64,000 nucleotides of DNA from Comamonadaceae bacterium PBBC1. GTDB lineage: Bacteria > Pseudomonadota > Gammaproteobacteria > Burkholderiales > Burkholderiaceae_C. Positions within the stretch are counted from its first letter, which is position 1, and every line of letters starts with the position of its first letter. The DNA is taken from positions 62,001 to 126,000 of the forward strand of contig NKIP01000006.1 in the NCBI GenBank assembly GCA_002256145.1, given 5' to 3'. The translations under genes were made by a program, and so were the position numbers. Below the pieces are notes generated by a model. The model was not told the origin of the DNA. It saw only the letters and a list, made by a program, of their open reading frames with translations, and made no database searches. This document shows positions 30,001 to 42,000 of the stretch, one piece after another.

Positions 30001-33000
30001 ATGGACGCCATCACCTTGGGGTTGAGGTGGTTGACTGAAATGGTGCCCGCAGCCGCTGCCGCAATGGCGCCAAAACTGGCCGCAGCAGCAACGACCAAAG
30101 CGTCGGCCTGGGCATTGCCCTCGGCGCGAACGGTCAAAGTTTTGCCTATCGTGAGCCGGGTCTTGCCCGTCTCTGGGTTGCCAGCAACCGGTGCTGAACC
30201 CGTGCGGTCCACAACAGCGGCAGTGACGGTGTTGATGGTGTTGTAGGCGTAGGCACCCCCGCCGGAAATCGCCGCACCGGCACCGGTGCTGATGGCCATG
30301 GCTGCCGCCGTCGAGGTGGTGTCGATGCGGGCCAGGTCAAAGGCCGTGATGGTGATGTCGCCAAGAGCCTCCATGACCGCCCGGTCTACGGTGGCTGTGA
30401 CGGTGCTGTTGACCTCGTTTTCGGCCACCGACACGCCAATGGCCACGGCTGCACCGGTGGGCGCAAAACTCGCAGCCACAGAGACCGCTTGCACATAAGA
30501 ATTGATGGTTGAACGGTCTCGGGCATCGATGAGGATGTTGCCGTCGACTTCCACACCAGCACCCGTGGTGCGCTGCAGATAGGCCCTGGTTTCAGAGCCA
30601 ATCAGGTTGGTGGAACCCGCGCCAGCGCCGCTGATCGCCACACCTGTGGTTCCGCCAGCAATCGCCATCGATCCAGCCACCACCGTCGATTCGATGGTTT
30701 GTGCTGTGTCGGCCAAGATGGTCAGGTCCAAAGTCAGCGTGGCGTCGTCCAAAGCGCTGATGGCCGAACGGTCCACCGAAGCGATGATGCGGTTGGCCGA
30801 AGCGGTGGTGCGCTGCTTCCACTTTTTGGTGTCGCCGTAGTCTTGCTTGAGAATCAACTCGTCGAGCTTGCCGTCACCGTCTTTGTCTTGTGCCAAGATG
30901 GGATCGGTGCCGATGTACTCATAAACCTCGTTGGCACGTGCACCCGAAGTGGCCCCCAAACGAATCAAATCGCCGGTTTTGATCGAGCTCGGTTGGCTGA
31001 CGCCCGAGGTGTAGGTGACCGCACCGTCCCACTGAAGGGGGTCGTAGCCGATGTAGTTGCGTGCCAGGGCAACACCGATCGATGCACCGGCACCATTGGC
31101 ACCGCCCACACCCACGCCCAAAGAGGCCGAAACGATGATGGCTTCAATGCGGTTGGTGGCCAGCGCCTTGACGGTCACATCAGATGCAGCGCGGATCGCG
31201 TTGTCGTCCACTTGGGCCAACACATCTCCCAGAATCACGTTCATGGCCGAAGCACCCGCTCCGCTGACGCCCACACCTGCTGCGCCGCCAAAACCAGCGG
31301 CCACAGAAGCAGCCCAGGCCTTGACGTTGATGGCGGCATTGGAGGTGGCCACCAAGTCCAACTGGCCACGGGCATCCAGTTCAGCCCCTTTGAGGCCTGC
31401 CAGCACCACCGAGTCGATCACGTTGCGAGCCAGCGAAACACCCACCGACACGGCCACACCGGATGCACCCGCGAAAGCAGCGGCAATGGAGGCAGCACCA
31501 GCATGGGAGCGGATGTTGGAATTGTCATCGGCAAGGATATGGGCGTTGCCCACGATGATGCGGCTCGCACGCGTGCCCACCACGATGTCTTCTGTGTCCA
31601 CCCCGGCGTGCACACGCATGCCAATCTGGTTTTGCGCCCAAACGCCAGAGCCGCTGGCGGCCACGCCGCCCGCGCCACCGGAGGCCACGGCAGCCGAACC
31701 CGCGACCACCAGCGCTTCAATGGTTTGCTCGGCACTGGCGTGCAGCTTGAGATCTCCCAAGGTGGTGACATCGGTGTCAATCAACAAGGCACGGGTGGTG
31801 GCGATGGCTTGTTCGCCCACCGCACCAAAGCCCTCTTGACCAATCAGGTTACGGGCCACTGAGACCCCGATCGAGGCCCCCACGGCACCGGCTCCCCCAC
31901 CGGCGATGGCGGCAGACACCGCCACGATGCTGCTGGAGATGATGGTGGAATTGTGGGCGGTGATCACCACATCGCCTTTGGCGGTGATGCTGCCCTGACG
32001 CACAACAGCGTCGGTGGAGCCCATGACCGAGTTCAGCGCCACGGCACCGGCACCCGAGATGGCCAAAGCACCTGAGCCACCGATGCCCAGCGCCATCGAT
32101 GCGGCCGCCGATGTGGCATTGATGTTGTTGCGCTTGATCACGGCATTGCCATCATCCAGCAAAATGAGGGTGTAACTGTCACCGCCTCCGTCGTGGATCA
32201 TCCAGCTCTTGCCCTGTTTCAAAGAGGTGATCTCGAGAACAGGCCGAACCGCTTCCCAACGCGAAGTGTCTGCGTAGTCTTGCTTGGTCAGGTCCAAGGC
32301 TTGGTTGTTTTTGCCAATATAGCGGTAGACCCAGCCCGAGTTGCCACCCGCCTTGTGCTGGGTGGCCACACGCACGGTGTCGCCTTTTTTCAACTCACGA
32401 GTTTCGGCTGTGACCACTTTCCAACGCGTGGCATCGGCATAGTTTTCGGTGCCCAACTCGACCTTGCGGGTGGTTTTGCTGATGTATTCGTACACCTTGC
32501 CCGCGTGTGTACCGCTGACCACATTGACCTTGGTGCCTTTTTTGAGCGAAACCTGATCGGTCGCTGAGCTCAGGTAATCCCAAGACATGCCATCGGTGCT
32601 CTTGTAATAAGCAGAGGCACGCACCGAATCGAAGGCGGACACAGACAAACCCAGATCCAGCAATCCGGCGGTGATGAGCGCGATGCTCTTTTTGTCGGTG
32701 AAATCCTGTGCCAGTTGCCAGACGGCTGTGTTGGCATAGTTTTCACGCCACAGGTCGATGGTCTTTTCAAAGGAATACGATTCCCACTGGCTGGAGTCCT
32801 CGAAATTTTGGTCACGCAGGTCCAGCAGGGCCGAACCACCTTTGCCATCCACGCCCTTGTATTTGAAGACCTTGCCCAACAGGCTGCTGTCCGAGAAGTT
32901 GCTTTCGATGCGGACCAGTTGTCCGGAGTCGACATTGACTTTGCCTGAGAGCGTGGTGTGGTCCACCTTGCCCCCAATGTAGCGGTACACCTTGCCGGCC

Positions 33001-36000
33001 ACGCCGCCATAGGTGTGCAAATCATCCACCCGCACGGTGTAACCGGACATGACTTTCTTGCCAGAGGTGCTCACCTCGCTCCATGCGCTGTCTGAGGCGT
33101 AGTTTTGCACCCCCAAGTCAAGGGTTTGGCCTGAGGTTCCCACATACTCATAAATGCGTCCTGAGGCCGCACGAACCTCATCCCCCGAATTGAGCAGTGT
33201 CTTGCCCTCTGTGCTCAGGTAATCCCAAGTTTGTCCTTGGCTGCTGATGTAGCTGACTTCGGCATTGTTGTTGGTGGCCGCATCCAACACTTGTGCGGTG
33301 ACACCTTTGGCCTCCAAGTCCTGCCACTTGAATTCCAGCAACTTTTCTCCACCCGACTGTGCAGTGACATTCACCGTGCCTGAACGGCTGGTGACGTCGG
33401 CCTGACCCACATTGGCCAGGGTGTCGCCATCGATGCTGTTGAAGGCCAAAGACAAGCCCACGGACACCGCTGCAGAACCCAGCCCACCCACGGCCGCGGC
33501 CAAAGATGCCGCACCCGCCACAGCGTCAATCGTGGCCTGGTTGTCGGCACTCACGGTGATGGTGTTGCCCGCAATCTTGCTGCGTCCCGAGCCCACCGCA
33601 CCATCGATGCTGGCCTCTAAATCCGATTGAATGCGGTTTTGGGCATAAACCCCGGCACCACTGGCCGCCCCGGAACCCTGACCTGCGAGGGACACGCCAG
33701 CCGAGGTGGTTTGCACCAAGGAGTCAATGACCGCATGGCCTTCGGCAAGCACCGACAAGTTGCCCGCTGCATCGATGTTCGAGCTGAAAATGCGTGCACG
33801 CGTTGAAGCCCGGCGGTCAGAGTAGCTGAGCAATCGCCATTGACCGGCGTCGCTGAAATTTTGCGTCACCAACTCAAAGCCCTTGGGATCGGTGAAGGTT
33901 TCACCGATGTACTCGTAGACTTCGCCTGTCAGCACGCCCGTGTCCTTGAGCACTTTTTTGCCCTTGGCCAGTGTGGTGAGCTTGTTGGTTTTATTGTAGT
34001 CAGACACCTTGTAGTCGTAAGGCACATCCAGAACGTCACCACCGATGATGTTCTTGGCCACCGCGACCCCCAGCGCCACGGCACCACCAGCCTGGCTGCC
34101 AGCCGACAAGGCAATCGAGCGGGTGGTCACCTCGGCATCGATGCTGGCGTTGTCCAGCGTGCTGACGGTCACATCGCCCTTGCTGCCCGAAAGTGCTCGG
34201 GTGCTCAATGCGACCCCGCTGATGTAGGCATCCGCCAAACCGTTGATCAGGTTGAGGGCCACCGTACCGGCCGCCGCAACGCTGAGCGCTGCACCCCCAG
34301 CACCTGCTGCCACCGAGGTCGAGGATGCCGAGCCCAAGGCGTTGATGGTGGCACTGCGATCGGTCGAAACCAGCACATTGCCGCCCACAGTGATCGGTGC
34401 GATCGCCCCCGGTACACCACTGATGTAGGCCAACACGTCGTTGTCGACGTCGTTGCGCGACATCGACAGGCCCACTGAAATGGCTGCAGCGCTGCCCTTG
34501 CCGGACACGGCAATCGACACGGCACTGGCCTCCACAGAAGAAATGATGGCGGCACGACCAGCGGCCTTGACCGTGAGGTCTGCACCGGCTTTGAGCGAGA
34601 CCAGGTTGTTGATGTAGGCCTGGGTGTCAGCACTGACCCGGTTGGTGGCCACCACCGGCGCCACCGTGATGCTCAAAGCCCCCGATCCCTTGCCATCGTC
34701 CTCGACGCCAAATTCGGCATTGACCGCCTTGGCAGAGTTTTCTATCGTGGCATTGATGAGACCGACCGACTGGGCGTTGACCTCGACCGAACCGGCCACC
34801 TCGAGGGTCGCACCATCGACCCAGGCTTGGGTCAACAGGGTTTTTTCCTGGAGTGCTGCATTACCTGACGAAAAATCCTTGAGCAAGGTCCACAAACTGG
34901 TGGGCTGCCAGCCAATGGTGTTAAAGGCCAAAGTCACGCCAATGGCAATGCCTGCTTCGACCGAGGCGTCAATGGTGGCATTGACGGTCGAAGAGTTGGT
35001 GCTGAGCACACGCAGATTGCCGCTACCCGTGGTGGTCACACTGCCACCACTGATCCAAGCCTTGGCAGAACCCAACACCGTGTTGGTGGCCACCGTCACG
35101 TTCAGGGCCCCAATGTCCCCAGCAACTTCACTGGTGTTGTTGGCCTTGAGGACCACGCCCTCCACCACCTTGACCAGCACATCCCCAGCCGCTGACACCT
35201 TGGCACCACTGATGTGTGCATCGACCAAGCTGCGCAGATCGTTGCGCACCACCAGGCCACCCGCCCCCACCGAGGCGCTTTGTCCACCACCCAAAACGTC
35301 TTTGAGTTTGGTGTCCAGGATTTCACCAACAAATTCTGAGGCCCCTTTGACAGCCCCCTCAATTTGCCACAACTTCCAACCTCTGGCGGGGGACAGATAG
35401 TCTTCCGTGCTGAGGTCCACTGTCGTCGGAAGCGGAAAGTAGTAGACATATTTTTGGCCTGGCAAAGCCAAAATCTTGCGCCAGGACTTCGTGTCCTTGT
35501 AATTTTGAGCACTGAAATCGATGTTTTTCAGCGTGGTTTGGCCTGTGTATTCGTAGACCTCGTCATACGCACCTCCGCCGATGGCGCTTTGCAACTGGAC
35601 GCGTTGACCCGTCTGCATGTCCTCACCGGTGTCGCTGGAGACATAGTCGGGCGTGGCAATTTGAACCACCTGTCCCCCCTTCACATCCTGCCAACCCGAG
35701 CGATCGGTGTATTTGCTTTCAAATCCCGGCAAAGCCTCTGTGGCCAAGCCGACCACGCTGCCACCCAAAGAGGCCGAGGCCTTGGGAAGCAACTTGGCTT
35801 CCGATTCAATTTTGGCCTGGTCAATGCCAGCCACTTTGACACCGCCACCGCGGGCGTCGAGGGTGACCAGATTGCCCTCCACGATGGCCTTGGCTTCGGA
35901 GCTGATGACGTTGGAAGTCAGCACAACACCCAAACTGGCCTTGAAAGTGGCGGCCTTGAGAACGCCTTTGAGTATTTTTTCAGAGACAAAACCTTGTAAA

Positions 36001-39000
36001 AGTCCATCCCCTGTGGAAGTTTGGTTGCCAACGGTGGCTTTGATGCCCGACTCATTGAGCGCATCAATGCTGATGGCACCGGCAGAGTCAATGCTTGAGC
36101 CTTTGACCAAGGCATGGGCTTTTGAGGTTTTCTCGGTGCCCACATTGCCATTGACCAGGGCTTCGTTGGCGCTTTTGCACACATCCCGGGCTTCCCAGCC
36201 CACGGTGTTGAAGGCCATGGTGCGCGAGATACCGATGCCCTTGACCTGGGTGTCACTCTGGTTGGTCGCACGGATGGTGACGTTTTCACTGGAACGAATG
36301 ACCACATCGCCGTTGAGCGTTTTGACCTTGGCGTCCAGCACATCGGCATGCGATTGCGACAAAACCATGTTGGTGGCCACCACGTCGGAGAAGGAGGGCA
36401 AGCCGGCCAGAAGGCCACCACCGGCACTGGTCACGCTGTCTACCATCGCATCGATCACCGCCTGATCGCTGACGTCGATGGTCAATGCCCCTGCGGTCAG
36501 GTCCACATTTCGCAAAGTGGCCGTGGCGCTGCCGCTGACCATGTTGCGGGCCATGATGCCGTTGACCGAGAGGCCACCTACAAGCGACAACGAGGACAGC
36601 ACGCTCGTCACGCCACCGACCAAAGTGGGGGTGCTTTGCTTGATCTGGAAATTCTCGATGGTGCGGTCGCCACTGTCCCGGTCGAACGCGATTTTCCAGT
36701 AGGTCTTTCCATCAACGTTGGTGGGCAAAGCCAACACCGTGGCCGACAAACCCTGGCTGCGCAAAGACTTGCCGTCGCTGGTTTTGGCGTCCAGCAAGGC
36801 GTCTCGCATCTGGTTGGCCGTGGCCACCGTCACCACGTCATTGGAGGTGTAAGTGAGCCCGGCGTAGTCAAATTTCAGTTTGAAGTATTGATCAGGACTT
36901 TGCTGATCCAGCCGCAAATCGTACATGCCACCAACGGCTGCCACGCCGGTGCTCACGGTCTCGAGCTCGGCCTTGGTGCCACCGGTCAAGGACAGGGCAC
37001 GCAGCTGCGCCACATCCCCCTCCGTGCCGTAACGGATGTCATAAGTGGCCACCAGGCCAGCGCCTGCCGTCACGGTGAGCGAACTGTCACCCAGCGACTT
37101 GCGCAAGGCGCTCTGAATCAAAAAAGCCTGCTCTTCACGCGTCGGAGATTTGAGTCCGTCCCGCACAGTGCTGACATTCAGCCCCAAGGGTGTGTCACCC
37201 ACCAAGGTGCTGACCTTGGCCTTGATGGGGCTGATGTTTTCGCCCACCATGCTGCCGGCGAGCACAATGTCGAAACCCCAGCCAGCCTGACGCATGCTTT
37301 GCACCGAGACTTTGACGTTGTCGGCACCGAACCACTGCTCGAGCAGCGATTCCAATTGCACGGCTTGGGCGGCTTGGTCAGCTGACAACTCGAAAGTCAA
37401 GTCATCACGCCCAGCCAGCGACAGGCGAATCGTGGAGCCGACCGCCCGGTCGGCATTGACCAGCACCAAGGACTGGCGCTCCGCTTGCGCCGTGCCGATC
37501 TTGAGCACCGCGATGGGCTCGGAAACCTTGTCCCCTTGAGCCAACTGCATGCTGCTGACAGCATCGATGCCGGGGGTCAGGGTCAGCCGCTGTACTTCCT
37601 GGACACCGGAGGAACCTCGTCCAGACTGGACAACATCTTTCCAACTGAGGGAGTTCATGGGCAAAACGTCTGCCAATTGCTCATAAAACCCGACAAACTG
37701 GCCGAGCACCCCCGACTTGAAGGCTGAGGGCGATTCCTCCAACCAGTAACCATCGTTGCTGTAATCTTCCTTGCTCAGATCCAGCATTTTGGAGCCGCCA
37801 CCCATGTAACGGTAAACCTTGCCGCCCTCGCCACCGTTGCGGTAACGCGGATCCACACGGACGCTGTCGCCAAAGCTCACTTTCCGCAAACCATCGCTGG
37901 TGGTGTAGTCGGCATTGATGCGCTCGGTTTCGGTGTTGCCACTGCCCGCCTTGAGGGTGGTGTCAGAGGTGACCATGGGCTCGTTCTTCGATTCGAGCCT
38001 CAATTCACCGCCCACCATGGCCACGCCCATCAAACCCAAGGTATCAGAGCGGGCATCCAAGACTTCGGATTTGGAAGAGGTGCTGACCAAGTTGTAGGCA
38101 CGCACACCCGCGACCATGGTGCCTCCGGCTCCACCCGTGGCGGAGTTGTCTACCGATGCATCCACGTTGGCCGACATGAAGGCCAAAACTTGGGCCCCCC
38201 CGGTGACTTTGAGTGTGCTGCCAGAGACCTTGGACCAGGCATTTGCCCCCAGTTCACTGGAATCCTTGAGCGTATCGAGGTCGTCATCTGACTGTGTCCA
38301 CAGGGCCGGGGTGTCCCAACCGATGGCATTGCGGGCCACCACACTCGATGCAGCACCACCCCCTGAAGAACGGCTAAAAGCCGAATTGTTGGCCAAAATG
38401 CTGGCGCTGTTTTGAGCTTGCAGCAAAAAGTCCCCACCCGCCGTGACGTCGCTGTCGCGCACGTCGGCGCCGACTTGCGCCAAGATGTTGTTGGCGGCCG
38501 AAAGACGGGTAAATGGCACGGACCCGACCAAGCCAAAGCTGACAGACAGGCTGACGATGCCGCTGAGTTCAGAGCTGATGACGGCTTTGTTCAAGGCCTG
38601 CACCGAGAAATTGCCCCCTGCAGCGATGGCCAAATCGTCCAAAGTGGCCTGGACTTGCTGTGACACCAGGTTTTGCACCGTGGCCCCACCCACAGCGGCA
38701 ATACCCCCCGCAGAAGACATGGTGGCGTTGGACAGGATGCTTGAACTGTCATTGGCCTCGACCTGAAGCGCACCGCCGACATTGACCTTGAGCACTTGCG
38801 TGCGGCCATCCACGGGGGTGGCCGCAGACGATGGGCTGATCCAAGCCTGTGTGCGGGTATTGGCACGTTGAATGGCCAAGACTTGGCTGCCCCCCCCGAA
38901 AAATCCATCGACATCCGAGCTCACCCGGCTGGTCTGGGCCGCACGCATGAGGGCCTTGACTTGGGCGGACCCACCGACCACCAGGGGGGTGTTGACGACC

Positions 39001-42000
39001 GAAGCCAGCGTTTCCATCGGAGAAGCCGAACCGGCTGAGCCGGTCAATTGCCCGCCCAAAGCACTTTTAAAGCCGCTGGTGGAGGCCAGCGTGGCACGCG
39101 ATGCATTCAAACCACTCCAGCCAATCACGTTGGCCGCGATCACATGGCTGTCAGCACCGGCACCATCGACCGTTGCCTGGTTCACGGAGTCGATGGTACT
39201 GGCGTTGTCGGCCACCACCGACAAATCGCCGGCTGTTTCCAGTCGCCCGCCTTGGATACGCGCTGTGGTCCCACCCACGACCTCGTTGAGTGTGAGGGTG
39301 TTGGCTGCACTGAACAAAATGCCGTCAACCTTGCCGGACAAGTGGGTCGTCAGGCTTTGGGTGGTGTTGGCCAGAACCTGAACGCCACCACCCGTGGTGA
39401 CGATCACGTTGTCCATCAAGGCATCGGCACGGTGATTGACTTCATTTCGAGCCCCCAGAAAAGCTGAAGACCAAGCCCCTCCGGTGCTCAGCGAGCCTTT
39501 GGACAAAGCCGTGGTGCTGTCGCTTGCGGCAACCTGCAGCAGACCGCCCACAAAATGGTTGACCGTGCTGCTGGCGGGCATGACGATGCGGGCATCGGCC
39601 CGGGCATAGCTGGCGTTTTGCGCAAGGATGCTGTCCAACTCAGAAGAACTCAGCCCCACCACACTGGTCGCACTGATTTTGAGGTCAGCACGCACACGCA
39701 GGTCACCGTCCACGTGGACACTGCCGTTGCGCACCAAGGCCGACACCATGAACGGATCAGCCGTCTGGTTGTTGGCATACAAGAGATCGTCCATCTCGCC
39801 CTTGAGCACACCGGCCATGCCCGAGGTGCCAATGCGGTTGTAGGACACCCCCGCACCCTTGGCGTTTTGGTAATCCAACTGGTTTCCGGCCTTCAGGGTG
39901 GCCTCACCCGAAGCTTGCACCGACGTGTTGCCCGTGGCTTTGAGCTGCACACCCACATCACCGGTGTCATTTCCGAGCCAAGCCTTGACGGAGCCAGACA
40001 GCCAGTTGGTGGTAACCACGCCTTCGTCGGCCAGAGCACTCCAGCTGTTCTTAAAAACGCGGCTTTCTCCTGCGTACAACTTGCCCGCCGTCAAGGCGCT
40101 CAGTTGTGATTGGTCCAGCGCCTCGATCTTGAGGTCACCTGTGTTGGCCTCACTCGGGTTGAACTGGGCCATGGCAAAGTGCTGCACATCGTTGAGCACC
40201 AAAACACCACTGGCCGTGGTTTGGGCGCGGGCCAGGGTGCCCACAGAAGCATCCACAGTGACCGCATCGACAGCGGAGATGCTCACCACGCCAGCCGCTG
40301 CAAACTTCTTTTTGCGCTCACTGTCTGAGACTTGTGCACGCGTGTCGGTGCGCATCCGGTTGCTGGCCACCAGCGCGGTGGCACCCACTTCGAGCAAGGC
40401 CAAGGCCGCCGCACCCGCGCCCGTGGGCACGCTCAGTGCGCCGTTAATGGCTTCCAATTGAAGTCGATTGTGGGCGTCCACCGCAACGCCTGCGGCGGCA
40501 TTGACTTCGGTGTCTCGCACCGTGGCAAAAATTTCGTAAGCCGAAACGCCATTGAGATTGCCTTCGGCACCACCCAGCTTGGACAGATCCAGCGTATCAC
40601 CATTGCCTTCGTTCCAGCCCACCACGTTGCGGGCCATGGACTCTTCCTGATCGCTCAAAATGCCCGAACGCAAGGCACCAGCAGGCGTGTTGGCACTCAA
40701 TCGTGCACGCGCGGAGGCACCCGAGACGACGCCACCACTCAGGGTCAATGTGGAGGCGTTCATGTCCATGCGGACACCGCCATTGAGTTGGTTCCAAGCG
40801 CGTTGCGCACTCATGTCCACCCAGTAGTCCAACTCGCCTGAGTTCAAAGGATCGAGCTTGTTGGGGGCGATGGTGGCTTTGAGCGTTTGAGCACCCTTGG
40901 CCAATACCCGCAGGTCTGCGGCAATCACATTCGAAGCGCTGACCAAAGCTGATACGTCCGAGCTCACTTGGTTGCCTGCACGGGACGCACCAAGGTTGCC
41001 ACCACCAGTGAAGTTGACCGAATACGCACCGCCTTCGGTGTTCCAAGAAGAGGCGTCCAGGGCCACCAAGCTGACATGGCCACTGGCAAAAACCGTGCTG
41101 TTGCGCAGCAGCACGCTGGTGCTGTTCACACCGGTGCTCTTGGCCTGTCGGGCCTTGTTGCTCACCGTGGTGCTGTCCAGCGCACTGACGTCCAGACGAG
41201 AGAGGTTCAGGGTTGAACCGTTCACATCGGCCGCTACCCGGTTATTGACCTGGATGTTTTGAACACCATAGGGCGAACTGATCAGTTCGGCCTGAATACC
41301 GCCACTGGCTCGGTCTGCGGTCAAGGCAGAGACCTGCAAAGCAGGCGCAGGTCGGCCATCGGCCGAAATCATCGTGACTTTGTTGTCGGTGCTTTGACCC
41401 TCTTGAATGCCTTGCAGGCCATCGCCCACACGCGCCCACACCGAGCGGTCAAGCTTGATCTGGCCATTGACCGTGTTGGCATTGATGGTGTTTTCGGCAT
41501 CGCGGCTGGCCATGCTGACCACACCTTTCATTTGCGTCAGACCACTGGCTTCGACCCGCACTTGGGGTTGACCGTCACCGGTTTTTGCATCAATGGTCAC
41601 GCGGGCGTTGCCCAGCAAAGCCGCTTCACTGGTCTGTTTGGCGTCCAGCACCAAAGTGCCTGCGGTCACGCCCGACAGTTCGGCCACCAGTCTGATGTCG
41701 GAGAACGCGACCACCGCCAATCCTGCTGCCGTCACAGAAGCAGACTCGCCAAGACGGGTACGGGCTTCGGTTTGCGCCTTGAAATTCAAGTCCGCAGATG
41801 TGCCGTTTCTGACCGTCTGGTAATCGACATAAGAGCGTGCCGACAAGGTCACCAATCCTTTGGTCACCAAGGTGCCTTGCACGTCAACCAGGGTCGAGGC
41901 GGTGCCTTGGGCATCGCCTGTGTCGGGATTGCCGGTGATGCGCGAGACAGCATCGAGCAAGACATCGCCACCCAGCGTGACGGTCTTGTCTTTGGTCAAT

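Noticed and set aside
30000..36000. CRISPR-like array suspected from regular repeats
   Set aside because: The periodicity is in the protein (about 65 residues) and the DNA copies are diverged; no identical short repeats with unique spacers exist.
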